Shown one piece after another: positions 22,051 through 32,580 of a stretch of DNA of 64,000 bases. The notes under the pieces were generated by a model, which saw only the letters and a list, made by a program, of their open reading frames with translations, was not told the DNA's origin and ran no database searches. The stretch's first letter is position 1, and the number at the start of each line of letters is the position of its first letter. The position numbers were made by a program, and so were the translations under genes. The stretch is taken from NCBI GenBank assembly GCA_030248215.1, contig JASANG010003890.1:124001-188000 (forward strand). The letters are read 5' to 3'. Origin of the DNA: Enoplolaimus lenunculus. Its lineage: Eukaryota; Nematoda; Enoplea; Enoplida; Thoracostomopsidae.

Positions 22051-22959
22051 TTAACCGGTTGATACAAAAACCTCCGAACATTTAAAATGCATCTGACTTC
22101 TCGCTCGCTTCGGTTGCGTGTTTGTGATCTCCCACCCTGCAGTTTGGGAGAAGTCCCCACCCCTGTCTGATCCGGCACTGACTCGAGTCCACTGTCCTGT
22201 TTTGCATAATCCACGGCTTCCGTCACCTTCGTAGCTCTCGCTGACGACGCTCCGACATCCGTGTCCGCCAAAATTCACATTGTCATCACCATTGTTGACG
22301 TTTAATATCGAATTGGTATTTGGTGTCGTCTGTTCAGCGAATTCAGTTATTCTTTGTTCACAACGAATCAAACTTCTTTGTGTCATCAATTGATTTGAAT
22401 GCGCAGTGTAAGAATAAACAAATCTGTTGCGGCGTTGAGGTAGAAATCGTCGTGTTTGTGGCTTTACAAAACGTGGATGAATTCGCATTGATGTCGCTAT
22501 TAAACTCGCAGTTGTCGGCGACAGACCACGCGCTAACATTTGAGCATATTCAACTGGAGTTAATCGAGTTGCAGCGACGCTGATAAACGCGTTGTTCGGT
22601 TGACCGGCAGATGGAGCAGAGTGAGTATTGGGAATATTTGAATTTTGAAAATTTGACAAATTCATATTTTGAACGTTTGACAAAGTTAAATTTGGTTGAT
22701 TTTGTTCGTCACGTTGAAGTATAGCGGTCATTGCGCTGATATAATTACGTGCCAGACGAAGCGTTTCAATTTTAGACAACCGTTGATGATGCGATCGTAG
22801 CGGAATATGCCGGCGAAGCCGTTCCAACGCTGCGTTCAACCCGTGCATCCGGTTCCGTTCACGACTGTTCGCTTGAATCCGACGATGCTGTGAGTTGCTG
22901 GTTGACGTATCTGCCGTTGAACAAAACGCGTCCGTTCCTAAGCTTACAGGAGTTGCCAT
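22051..22959 (-). CDS. NeuroD-family bHLH transcription factor B, 302 aa
   Basis: A second NeuroD-like E-box-binding factor, convergent to and shorter than the gene at 16852. The bHLH at residues 26-81 has [16 protein letters not shown] and [19 protein letters not shown]. Residues about 133-165 ([20 protein letters not shown]) are the NeuroD C-terminal domain. Over some 58 bHLH residues I count about 15 differences from paralogue A. The first in-frame ATG is at 22957-22959; the open frame continues 22 codons upstream without an ATG, so an upstream exon is possible. The last ~60 residues look less coding-like than the overlapping frame at 22005-22271 (acidic, Ser/Ala-rich), so the true 3' end may use an unseen intron or another frame. 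Confidence 0.85.
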   Translation of the reverse strand: MATPVSLGTDAFCSTADTSTSNSQHRRIQANSRERNRMHGLNAALERLRRHIPLRSHHQRLSKIETLRLARNYISAMTAILQRDEQNQPNLTLSNVQNMNLSNFQNSNIPNTHSAPSAGQPNNAFISVAATRLTPVEYAQMLARGLSPTTASLIATSMRIHPRFVKPQTRRFLPQRRNRFVYSYTAHSNQLMTQRSLIRCEQRITEFAEQTTPNTNSILNVNNGDDNVNFGGHGCRSVVSESYEGDGSRGLCKTGQWTRVSAGSDRGGDFSQTAGWEITNTQPKRARSQMHFKCSEVFVSTG

Positions 22960-23187
22960 GTGTCTCAGAATATAATTACCAAAATCCACAACTGTATTGC
23001 TGTGACCGATATTGTCTTGTGACAATTTGATATAATTAGTATGCCAAAGTAACCTATACGTTTCAGCTGTTAAGTTATCGTATATTGTTATTATTTGGTA
23101 AAACTATTCTAATAGAGTTGAACGAACTGTGGAAGCATGAGCGCAATCAAATGGTCAAAAGGCATAAGTATGTACCTTAGAGATCTG

Positions 23188-24522
23188 GGCCAATGTAAAG
23201 AATAGGGGCGGAACAGTATTTGAGCGCAGCGAAAAGTTTCGCGAAGCGTTTTATGTTTTGTACTTGGGGGTCGAAAGGTGGATGTCCGTCCGTCCGTCTG
23301 TCCGTCTGTCCGTCTGTCCGTCTGTCTGTCTGTCCGTCTGTCCGTCTGTCCGTCTGTCCGTCTGTCCGTCCGAAAAGAATCTCAGGAACGGCTGAACCGA
23401 TTTTGATAAACTTTTTTTGTTTGAAAACCAATTATCCTGGAGTGTTAACCTCGCATTGGGGTATTAAAATTTTAAGCCGTTTAATAGCTACAGGCTAATT
23501 TGCATAATTAATTAAGCCTAAATTAGGACTTTCCACAATATTTCACTAATTATTACAGTTAGAAGCAATGTAATTTTAGCATTAAAGGGTTTTTGGGTGC
23601 GAGGAATCTGCGTCAACTGTTTACATACCTCCAAAATTAATAATTGAGCAGTTAGCTAATAGATAATTTGCATATTAGCATAGTTTATAAGCCTAAATTA
23701 CGAGTTTTTACAATATTTCAAAAATTATTAAGGTTAAAAGCAATATAATTTCAGCACTAAAGGGTTTTTAGGTACGAGGAATTTAAATAAATTGTTTACA
23801 AACCTCCAAAACCGATAATTGAATAGTTAGCTAAAAGCTAATTTGCATATTAGCTTAATTGACAAGACAAAACTAGGACTTTTTAAATTATTTCAATAAT
23901 TATTAGGGTTTACTGAAGGTTTTTGGGTGCGAGGAATCTGAATAAAATGTTTACCAACCTCCAAAACCGATAATTGAATATTTAGCTAATAGTTAATTTG
24001 CATATTAGCATAATTGACAAGACAAAATTAGGACTTTTTAAATTATTTCAATAATTATTACGGTTAAAAGCAATGTAATTTCAGCACTGAAGGGTTTTTA
24101 GGTACGAGGAATTTAAATAAATTGTTTACAAACCTGCAAAACCGATAAGTGAATAGTTAGCTAATAGGTAATTTGCATATTAGCTTAATTGACAAGACAA
24201 AACTAGGACTTTTTAAATTATTTCAATAATTATTAGGGTTTACTGAAGGTTTTTGGGTGCGAGGAATCTGAGGAAATTGCTTACAAACCTCCAAAACCGA
24301 TAAATGAATAGTTAGCTAATAACTAATTTGCGTATTACCTTAATTTCTGACGTGTGTTCGAGCTTCGCTCAATAAATGTAGTCCCACTACGACTGGTATA
24401 AGCATATTCCTAAGCCTAAGCCTAAGCCTAAGCCTAAGCCAAGCAAAAAAATCAGTCCAAAGCTTACGCTTACTTTTTTCTAGTCCCGCAGAAAAACGTT
24501 CCGCCCTTGATGTTTACACGGA
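23188..24522 (-). mobile_element. Family T element split by a large insertion
   Basis: The left end GGCCAATGTAAAGAATAGGG..GGAACAGTATT and the right part ATAAGCATATTCC, five GCCTAA units and CCCTTGATGTTTACACGGACC together make one ordinary element. They are separated by about 1.18 kb of unrelated sequence, so the insertion is younger. Confidence 0.75.
23221..24396. mobile_element. Tandem-repeat element inserted in a family T copy (Helentron/DINE-like candidate)
   Basis: It opens GAGCGCAGCGAAAAG and closes near GAGCTTCGCTCAATAAATG. A (TGTCYG)n run at about 23283-23370 is followed by CAGGAACGGCTGAACCGATTTTG, a phrase I recall from non-autonomous Helitron relatives. It then has about five 155-180-bp tandem units marked by AAGGGTTTTTGGGTGCGAGG and TAATTTGCATATTAGC. 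No coding frame. The superfamily call rests on layout only. Confidence 0.5.
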
Positions 24523-24645
24523 CCGAGATCTGAAACACGAAACGTTCGTTACACACCATGAACCTATAAAATATATGTTAAAGTAAATACGGGTCAATAT
24601 CTACATTGCGAGATCGCTTTACCTATAGACGTCTCTTACAATCCA

Positions 24646-24866
24646 CACTGCAAAAATGGTGAGTCAAATTGACTCTCTCCGAAATAGGTTTTTCCGGACT
24701 ACAGAAACTGAGTCAAAATTCGACTCCGCCAGAGTCAAATTGTACTCAATGACTCGTTTAGCGAGTTTACAATTTGGCTCTGACGGAGTCGAATTTGACT
24801 CAGTTTGTGTAGTCCGAAAAAGTCTATTTCAGGGAGAGTCAATTGGACTCACAATTTTTTGCTGCG
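24646..24866. mobile_element. Family S MITE, copy 6
   Basis: Left end CACTGCAAAAATGGTGAG, right end CTCACAATTTTTTGCTGCG. This is the TTTTTCCGGACTAC variant. It has an extra AATGACTCGTTTAGCGAGTT segment in the loop. Confidence 0.78.
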
Positions 24867-25265
24867 CATAATATGAAATCTGCACTGAGTTTACGCAAAG
24901 ATTTTACCAATTTTACAATTCTGGCGTGGTTTCCATGTAAAATTTAAACATCCTTCACAAATTTCAACCTTATTCGAGAAACGTTTCAAATTCCAAACAG
25001 AGCAAACACGCATTTTCATTTTTACAAAATTAAATAAAAACCATATTTTCTGAAAACATCATTATATTCGAATTGCTAAATTAGTAGTTGTCGCTCAAAC
25101 CATCTGTTGACCTTGGACAGCGCATATTTTTACCAAAAATTTCTCAGTTCGCTATCAACTCCTCCCAACGGTAATGTGATGTTAAAATGTCGATGTTACT
25201 GTATTAAAAATTGAACACAATTAAAAAGATTAATTTATCGTATAACACAAGCTTCGTTTGTTAAC

Positions 25266-25472
25266 GGCCCATGTAAAGACCAGGGGCGGAGCGCATTTCT
25301 GTGGTACTGCAACAGAGTAAGCTTAAGCTTTAGACTAATTTTTGTGCTTGGCATAGGCTTTGGTTTAGGCTTAGGCTTAGGAATATACTCGTTCTTACGC
25401 TCAGGCTTAGGCTCTAGGCTTACGCGTAGGAATATGCTTTTAATACTGTTCCGTCCCTGTTCTTTACATTAG
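25266..25472 (+). mobile_element. Family T element, GTAAAGA subfamily
   Basis: It runs from GGCCCATGTAAAGACCAGGG to CCGTCCCTGTTCTTTACATTAGCC. The flanks share GTTAAC (6 of 8 bases in an 8-bp comparison). The core is TTAGGC units with one ATACTCGTTCTTACGCT spacer. Confidence 0.75.
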
Positions 25473-25631
25473 CCACGTTAACAATATTTCGTCATTCAAA
25501 CGTAAGGCGTGATACTTGCAAGAGCGGGTGCTGAAAGAGGAAGTCCAAGTCCGAAAACGTTTGACGGAGCATACCGACACTAAAATATATATACTCAAGC
25601 AATCAGTAAAATTTTACAACAATTTGAAACG

Positions 25632-25782
25632 ATATTCCAAAGCCTAAGCCTAAGCTTAAGCCTAAACCTAAGCGTTAAAATGAACACATTCCTAAGCCTA
25701 AGCCTAATCCTAAGCCAAGCAAAAAAATTTAGTCTAAAACTTAAGCTTTAAAAACGTTCCGCCCCTGATCTTTACATGGGCC
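25632..25782 (-). mobile_element. Family T element lacking its left end
   Basis: It begins at GATATTCCAAAGCCTAAGCC and ends CCGCCCCTGATCTTTACATGGGCC. The GTCTAAAACTTAAGC block is partly deleted, joining directly to AAAAACGTTCC. Confidence 0.65.
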
Positions 25783-25888
25783 ATAATTTGCGTAAAAATA
25801 ACTGAATTTCTATACATTTTCTACGGACTTAGGCACAGAATGTTGCCGGAATCATGTTATGAATAATTCATACAGACACATGCATATT

Positions 25889-26135
25889 TAGGGGACAACC
25901 GGAGGTCTGCCTCCAGGCTTCGACGCTGGTAGAATTTCTGACCGAAGGTTCAGGCAATTTTGGTAGTGAAATTTTGCGTAGTTTTATAAAATTTAAGGAA
26001 AGAATTGCCGAGATTTCGATAAAAATAAGCGTAAAACCAAAAGATTTAACCACACCTTAAAAATTAGTAAACTAAACATCGTATTAACTACTTTAATTTC
26101 GCTTCATCTCCGGCTACGGCAAATTTTGTTGACGC
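25889..26135 (+). mobile_element. Family V element, right end lost
   Basis: It starts AGGGGACAACCGGAGGTCTG and continues GTTCAGGCAATTTTGGTAG and AAAATAAGCGTAAAACCAAA. The right terminal CCGGTTGCATCC is replaced by CCCCCATGAGAATATGCC. Confidence 0.5.
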
Positions 26136-26335
26136 CCCCATGAGAATATGCCCTGCCCGGGATAACTTCCATATGGCAGTTTTTGACTAAGTTTCACTGT
26201 GGGTCGACAATTTTTGTAGTGAAATTTTTCGCATTTTTAAATTTGATCGTTGAAATTGCTTGTATTTACGTGCAATTTTTCGAAGTTTTCAAAATTTTTC
26301 CAGAAATAAGTTTGAGAACAAACGTTTGCATCACT

Positions 26336-26477
26336 GTCCAATGTAAAAATCATGGCAGAACGTTTTCTTGTGGGGCTGTAAAAGAGTAAGCTTAAAAGCT
26401 TTAAATAATTTTATTCCTAGGCTTAGGCCTGAGAATATGCCTATAATATTGTTCTGCCCCGGGTCTTTACATTGGCC
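26336..26477 (+). mobile_element. Family T element, small core
   Basis: It runs from GTCCAATGTAAAAATCATGG to GGGTCTTTACATTGGCC. Only two TTAGGC units remain between the AAGCTTTAAATAATTT block and GAATATGCC. Confidence 0.65.
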
Positions 26478-26515
26478 GCAGCACTTCAACGACTGTTTAT
26501 ATTGTTACACTTGGG

Positions 26516-27039
26516 ACAGGATGTAAACGTGCAGTAAAAATAGCCGAAACGGATATTGGTCATAACGGAACCGGATAGAAGTAAAAACGTTTTATTTTTC
26601 TGCCAATACAAAAGAGTTGTGCCGTATTCGATGAATTTTATAAAATTTTAGAGTAGCACCCGCAGATTAATTCCCGTTTTGAATTAATTTTGTTATTTTA
26701 AGTTCAATGTCCAACAATTGCAGCATTCTGATATTGAAAATCTGAATGATTCTTAAACGATTATGAGCAAAAACATAACGGAATTTGCGTTATTTCTATA
26801 ACAGAAACGGCCAATGTAAAGAACAAGGGCGGCACAGTATTTAAGCATATTCCTAAGCCTAAGCAAAAAAGTTAGTCTAAAGCTTAAACTGACTGTATTA
26901 CAGCCCCCCAGGAAAACGATCCGGCCCTGTTCTATACATGGGCCACAGAAACGAACACTGATTTTAGCCAAAGTTCTGCTGCTGGGCCAAACTTATCGAC
27001 TTTCCTTTCCAGAATATTTTACCTACTGTTACACCCTCA
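26516..27039. mobile_element. Family W element interrupted by a family T element
   Basis: The left end GACAGGATGTAAACG..ACGGAACCGGATAG and the right end CTGTTACACCCTC belong to W. Its GTTATTTCTATAACAGAAAC segment is split by the T copy at 26809-26944. Confidence 0.55.
26809..26944 (-). mobile_element. Family T element with exact 8-bp target duplication, nested in family W
   Basis: It runs from GGCCAATGTAAAGAACAAGG to CCCTGTTCTATACATGGGCC, flanked on both sides by ACAGAAAC. The core is reduced to about two GCCTAA units. The flanking duplication and the known W sequence on each side fix both ends to the base. Confidence 0.9.
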
Positions 27040-28599
27040 CAAACTCCTAGGTCTTAATAATGCGAGGTGTTCAAGGGGGCGACACCATCGCATGAAAACC
27101 TAATTACAAAATTTCTGCTTATGTGGCGAGTGGAAGGGTTTATGTCAGGAAACAATTTTTTATTGAGTTCTCAGGGGGTGGTTGCCCCAGAAACTTCACA
27201 TATAGGTTCAAATTAGGCTTATTGCTGTCCCGCGGGAGAATGTTACGTTTCTCCGAGTATTATCGACCGTATTATATATATCGGGCAGGCATTAAATAGC
27301 ATTCAAAATCTATTGCAATTGAAATAAAAATTGAAACTTTTATAAAAAGAATTCCAATAGACATATACAATTACACGGGCTTTGCGTCCAAAAGCTATCC
27401 GCTGATCGCGCGCTCCGCTTTCGGCCCATCAATTGAACAAAGCTGTCCACGCAAACAAAGAGGAATACCTAGAGACTGAGACTAAGGCTTAGGCTCACGG
27501 TTAGATGAAAACCTCTAACATGGGCCGTGCTGGCAGAACAGAACGTATCCTTTGTCCTGTCGCTCCATGATTAAAGAAGACATACTTAACTGCAATTTAC
27601 TTTAACATTATTATATACTGAGCACACAACAGTATACTGCACAATCCACTAAGTAAAGCTATCAAGGCATGAAGAACAGCCGCTACCACAATCGAACTGT
27701 ACTTCTCTTACGGTCACTATTGAGTCTACAAATTCACAATAAACGCGTTTTGAATTTAAACTCTGAATCAAAATCAATGTGTCTAATCTTCGAGTATTTT
27801 AAAAATATATATCACTCGTCTAAAGCTCACGTGTTTCAAAGAATAAACCCTGTTTCATCAAATCTTGTTTACTGTTCGTTGCACATCTTGACACCTGTGC
27901 TTCTCAATGTGACATGAATCCACGTAATTAAATCTTTACCAGACACAATATGACATATTGTGAAACATAACAAAAAAATACAAAACAAAATCTATAAATA
28001 CAAAAAACATCAAAACATAACAAATAAAATTACCAATTCAGTCTCCCCTCAACAGAGTCATAAATCGTTGGCTCCTGTGCATTTTCATCCATAGGTTTAG
28101 GCTTAGATTTTGGTTTAGAAAAACGCTTACCTCAGCCAAAGCCTTTAGCAGTAAGCCTAAACCAAAGTATAAGTCGAAGCCTTAACCTTAAATGTTAGAG
28201 ACAGTGTACAAGAGCCGAATTAAGTGCAATATCTTGCTCAAACAAGCCATAATTTACGTTCCAGAAAATCCGTGGTAGGCATGCTATGAACGCTGTCTAC
28301 AAAGGGCACGCCTGCATGGTTCTGTACAAGCCCGAGACGTTTTCCAACCTGAACTATAGGAATTTGTATCCGTGCACATTTCGTGTACAGGTAGCGAAAC
28401 TTTTGCGGCCAGAATACAACCAACGGCGACGTGAAAATTATAATATTGTATAAGCAAGTGAATATGGAAGATGCGTAACCCAATTGACCTTAACTTTCTA
28501 GGTCAATTTGGTTTAATAAGACAACAAACAAGGCTTACACTTCTAAGCAGCATAGTTACAAACTGCTTCAATTCAAAGAATATAGAAAACCATCGTAAA

Positions 28600-28813
28600 G
28601 GCTGATGCTACTTTTAGGTGCATCCAGGTTTCTGACGGGTATGTAAAACAGCAGGTTTAGATTCTAGATTACATTTTTTTGCTTAGGCATAGGCTTAGGC
28701 TTAGACACACACTTTCGCAGTGCTTAGGCCTAGGAACACACTTTTGCAGCGCTTACGCTTAGGCATAGGAACACGCTTAACCTACTATTACGCGCATAAC
28801 AATAACATTGGCC
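28600..28813 (+). mobile_element. Family T element, TTACTTTAA subfamily
   Basis: It runs from GGCTGATGCTACTTTTAGG to CATAACAATAACATTGGCC. The core has ACACACTTTCGCAGTGC and ACACACTTTTGCAGCGC blocks as in 321-572. Confidence 0.7.
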
Positions 28814-29112
28814 ATCCTATACTCAACACTAAGCAATTGCACATCAAAGCCAAAGACATCAAATTCTCTTCGCATATCCTAGTTCAATCAACAACAATTA
28901 CAAGCAAACAGTCGTCAAAGTTCTTGTATACTTCGACCACATCGAAGGATAAGACTTAGGCTTTATGCTTAAACATAAGCAAAGCATGTCGAACACATAA
29001 GCGTAAATGTGAGCAGAAAGTGTCCAATAGCCAATTTTCTGCTTCTAAATCAAAGCTGATTGTCGTCTACAGGACCAATCATCTTGTAGTAGTCATTTCT
29101 GAAACTTCCAGC

Positions 29113-29541
29113 TTACGTGTATTCAATATCTTTATGTCGACATTTCGGATTAGCACAAGTATAAAACACTGTCATACCTTCGTCAGCGGATCGCGTTTGT
29201 CGTGTCAAATATGACATTTTTGAATGGCGACATTTTGGACAAATCCTATCAACCAATGGCCCAGCGTCTGCCGATTGATTAACAACTGCATTTCTATTGG
29301 CTGTGTCAGAGCCGTTTTCTTCGTTTTGATTGGTTGATCCATAATGTTTACGCTTTTTGTACGGTTCATTATAGACAACGCGTTTCGTCCACACAACTTG
29401 ATTGGTGCATTCGGTCACACGATATTTCCGTTGACATCGTCCACATTCTACGGTCTGTTGACTACCTTGTGGCACCGGTAGCAGCGTTTCACAATTGTCA
29501 CAAAAGTCCGCCTGACCGTGAAATAAAATGCTTGATTGCAT
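29113..29541 (-). CDS. POLR1H: RNA polymerase I subunit RPA12 (POLR1H/ZNRD1), 142 aa, single exon
   Basis: This is the Pol I subunit with two zinc ribbons. It assists RNA cleavage by the Pol I active site and rRNA gene termination in the nucleolus (family knowledge). The N-terminal ribbon is CDNC..CGRC at residues about 14-36. The C-terminal TFIIS-like ribbon opens CPKC and holds TRQTRSADEGMTVFYTC with the catalytic acidic pair in RSADEG. At 142 aa it is slightly longer than the human protein (about 126) because of an Asn/Glu-rich linker. The last metal pair is spaced C-ANPK-C, four residues rather than the usual two. The start is an ATG matching the family's short N-terminus. NTAN1 lies 900 bp upstream on the same strand, with a T element between. 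Identification is secure. Confidence 0.95.
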   Translation of the reverse strand: MQSSILFHGQADFCDNCETLLPVPQGSQQTVECGRCQRKYRVTECTNQVVWTKRVVYNEPYKKRKHYGSTNQNEENGSDTANRNAVVNQSADAGPLVDRICPKCRHSKMSYLTRQTRSADEGMTVFYTCANPKCRHKDIEYT

Positions 29542-29652
29542 ACCACAGGAATGCAGTAGTACTACTATGTTGGCTACAATGATTACTAAGTAAATATAAT
29601 TAATAAATTATATATATTCTGAAAATAACAGAAACGGTTTATGTTATGCACC

Positions 29653-29838
29653 GATAATTTGTCACCCGACAACGTGTAATCCGAAATTTCACTGACTCGA
29701 TAATTCGTCGCCCATTATTACGGTTAGGCTGAGGCTTTAAAACTATTTTTCAGGATTATGCTTCGATTATGTTTAGATTTATGTATAAGCTTTAAGGCAC
29801 TGTTGGTGACAAGTTGCCGGGAGACGAATTGTCGTAGA
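29653..29838. mobile_element. Family U inverted-repeat element, copy 2
   Basis: The left GATAATTTGTCACCCGACAA and the right GTTGGTGACAAGTTGCCGGG are imperfect inverted repeats. GTGTAATCCGAAATTTC matches in inverted form the right half of 2901-3056. Diverged TTAGGC-like steps occupy the centre. Confidence 0.4.
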
Positions 29839-29889
29839 TTCACATATTTAGTTGTGTATGACAGAACAAGCGTAATCAATACTGAAAGC

Positions 29890-30113
29890 AGTCCATGTAT
29901 AGAACAGGGCCGGAGCAGTAGTATAAACATATTCCTATTCCTAATCCTAAGACTAAGTGTATGAATAAGTTTATTCCTAAGCAGCCTAAGCGTAAGAATG
30001 AGTATATTCCTATAAGCAGCCTAAGCCGATCAAAAATTAGTCTAAAGCTTAAGCTTACTCAATTCAAAGTCCCACAGAAAAACACTCCGACCCTGATCTT
30101 TACATGTGCCTAT
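29890..30113 (-). mobile_element. Family T element, GTATAGA subfamily
   Basis: It runs from GTCCATGTATAGAACAGGGC to GACCCTGATCTTTACATGTGCC. The core has diverged CCTAAG units with two GTAAGAATGAGTATATTCC-type spacers. It lies between RPA12 and NTAN1. Confidence 0.7.
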
Positions 30114-30440
30114 ATTAATAATAGTTGCGAAATTTTTCCAACAAGAAAAATAATCACAACATCAAGCAGCACAAACATGCGCTTTGCTGCCTGATTTGCA
30201 TCAAATTTTTGTTTTTCAAAATATTAAAAGGGTACACAACCGCTCACCATACGCCAAAAACACACATTAACAAATTAGCCTATCCATACTTATAGCATCA
30301 CCCTTCCTTCGTTTCTAAGCACAAACACCTTTATGACCGCAAAACTATTTCTCCAAGATCAAAGTCAGCATCTCAACCCATGACAGTAAACACCAAAAAA
30401 ATACAACCGAAACTGATCCTACCCTCACCCAACGACACAT

Positions 30441-31421
30441 TTAACACCACACTGAGACACTGTCTCGGTTGATTATCCGGCACTTACGTGTTTCACTCCA
30501 TCCACATTCGGTCCACAAATAGCAAACCGTCTTACCATCACGAAAAACACTCCTGATTGGATCCGGATGTTCGCCAATAAACCGGTACGTTTCGCGCATA
30601 TGCTGTTCAAATCCTGGCGGTTCAACGCGTGGCGACGTTGAAAAATTACTACGAATCATCGAATCAGACCCGCGCGCAACATACATCGCGTAATACGGAA
30701 CGTCATAATCAAACGGTTTGATTAGAATTCGTTTCGTTGCGTCATCATAAACATCGGCCAACTCTTCACCGCCCATCATACACCGCACTGATCGCAAAAC
30801 AAACCCAGCCGCGGTTTTATTTGAAAAGTTTGCTCGAACAAACTTTTTCGCTGGCACACAGTACGCAACACCGTACAGTATTGGCCAATCGTTACTATCG
30901 TCTCTGGTTTCAGTATTCAACTGAGTAATATACGCTGCTTTCAGTCGAACAGTCTGGCGTGCGTTGATTAAATTTTGAATTAAATTTAAGCTTATCTGCG
31001 TCGAACTTTGACGTTCGTCATTAAACCCACCAAACACATACGCGTCAAGCAACGCACCAGGTTTGTATGCGTCAGCTTTGGCTAAAATTTGACCAACATG
31101 ACGTTTCGTATTAGCACCATCAATATGAGCGACTACTAAGAAATCGTTATTAAAAACGTACACAATATGGCATGTAGTTGCATCATCACTTCCAACGAAC
31201 TCGAACGGCGATTGGCTAACATTGAATCCGGCCATTTCTCGTTGATAGACGTACAAGCACGATTTGTTACAGTCGACAACGGTCGATGCTGCTTGACAAT
31301 CGATCACGCTGTGATTACACTGCGTGTACACTGAATAAATATGCTCAAGGCATGCACTGGCTTCGTTTGCGGCAACAAATCTGTTCAAATCGTTGACCGA
31401 TTCAATTACTTCAAGAGGCAT
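30441..31421 (-). CDS. NTAN1: Protein N-terminal asparagine amidohydrolase, 326 aa, single exon
   Basis: The enzyme deamidates N-terminal Asn to Asp, feeding substrates into arginylation and the Arg/N-degron pathway (family knowledge). YVYQREMAG is followed by GSDDATTCHIV, whose Cys84 corresponds to the catalytic Cys of human NTAN1. Further conserved blocks are GGFNDERQ, NDWPILYGVA and NFSTSPRVEPPGFEQHMRET. I chose the ATG at 31419-31421 because it gives MPLEV, like the human MPLLV start. The frame extends nine codons upstream but begins with TTG there. The length is close to human (310). Near the 3' end a good donor-like CAC|GTAAGT lies 12 codons before the stop, so a spliced alternative C-terminus cannot be excluded. 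Gene identity is firm. Confidence 0.95.
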   Translation of the reverse strand: MPLEVIESVNDLNRFVAANEASACLEHIYSVYTQCNHSVIDCQAASTVVDCNKSCLYVYQREMAGFNVSQSPFEFVGSDDATTCHIVYVFNNDFLVVAHIDGANTKRHVGQILAKADAYKPGALLDAYVFGGFNDERQSSTQISLNLIQNLINARQTVRLKAAYITQLNTETRDDSNDWPILYGVAYCVPAKKFVRANFSNKTAAGFVLRSVRCMMGGEELADVYDDATKRILIKPFDYDVPYYAMYVARGSDSMIRSNFSTSPRVEPPGFEQHMRETYRFIGEHPDPIRSVFRDGKTVCYLWTECGWSETRKCRIINRDSVSVWC

Positions 31422-32318
31422 ATTACACAGTTGTTGACAAGTGACCAACTATGGAAAGCTAATTTTTTTCAACGTCGCCGCGTCAACGTTCAAATGCTGA
31501 AAAATAAATCAATAAAACTGTTGAAGCAAACCCCCTTCCTGGCTAAGTGGTGACCTGTCAAAAAAACAATAATTTTCCAACGGACGAGGGGTTAAAGATT
31601 GTTGTACCTTTGAAATGAGAGTTTCAAACTCATATTGAAATATTATATTGTTCGGTATTTCAATAAAAAAACACCCACACAACGGCCTGAATTGTTGGTC
31701 ATATTAGTGTTTTAGTGAAACCATTCTGACACACCACCCACCATATAATCTAGCAACCGCAAAATTTCAATTCTAACTTAGGGTTGCGCTATACTTGACG
31801 TCCGGCGCCGTCCGTCACCCGTACGGCACCGTCCGCTTTATTGGAAGCATTTGCCTGCAATAAGTAAACGCAAATGATACAAAATGGTTAACCCCCTGTT
31901 TATACCTTAGCAAGCATTGAAATCAAAGGCAGAAAAATTTGACCCAATTCAACATCAACCTGGTCAAATTCAACTTTAATTATAAACTTTTTTCGAATTA
32001 TGCTTTTTAACTTCATGGGGCATAGGAAAAATTGAATCTACTGAGGTGGGAGACGTAAAAATAGGTGACGACTTCGTTACCCGAGCCGCGATTTACCTCG
32101 TGGGTGCATCCGCGCAAAATTGCTTTACCCGCAATTCAACCTAATTTTTTCTTGTGTTCAAAAAACTTGACTAATTTTCTTGTATGTTATCAGATCACTT
32201 TACCTCGGTTTATGTCATTAAAATACATTTTCGCTCGTAATGAGTGAATAATAAAACTATGACGTATGACATTTTAATGAGAAATAGCACAATATATGAC
32301 AGACTTCACATTCTTTGA

Positions 32319-32580
32319 GGGTACAACCGGAGTTGAAAAAAGCCGACCCATTTCCAATATTTGTATGTTCAAAATTAAATGTAATAAATAACGTTTATAT
32401 CTCGCAATTTTCACCGCAGATATGATGCCATTCTTCGATGTGTAAACAAAAATTACGAAATTTATCCGAAATCTTTAAAACTTCCGTTCATCTATTATTT
32501 GCGAAATTGGCATAACCTCCAAAGATTGTTCAAGATTTGGAGGTCAACTTTCTTCCGGACCCAGACCTCCGATTATACCC
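32319..32580. mobile_element. V/W-type inverted-repeat element
   Basis: The ends GGGTACAACCGGAG and CCTCCGATTATACCC are inverted. The interior has ATATCTCGCAATTTTCACC and AAATTACGAAATTTATCC, resembling the AT-rich part of 19799-20222. Confidence 0.5.

Larger units (their letters stand above)
22960..29112. other. Repeat-dominated intergenic stretch
   Basis: No supported gene. It holds family T copies (23188, 25266, 25632, 26336, 26809 and 28600), one S, one V and one W element, and a tandem-repeat-bearing insertion. The stretches 24867-25265 and 27040-28599 are plain AT-rich DNA with scattered GCCTAA-like remnants near 28090-28190. Confidence 0.55.

Noticed and set aside
28238-28483. 81-codon minus-strand frame with a hydrophobic start
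   Set aside because: The frame opens at TTG rather than ATG, and neither splice context nor family similarity supports it.
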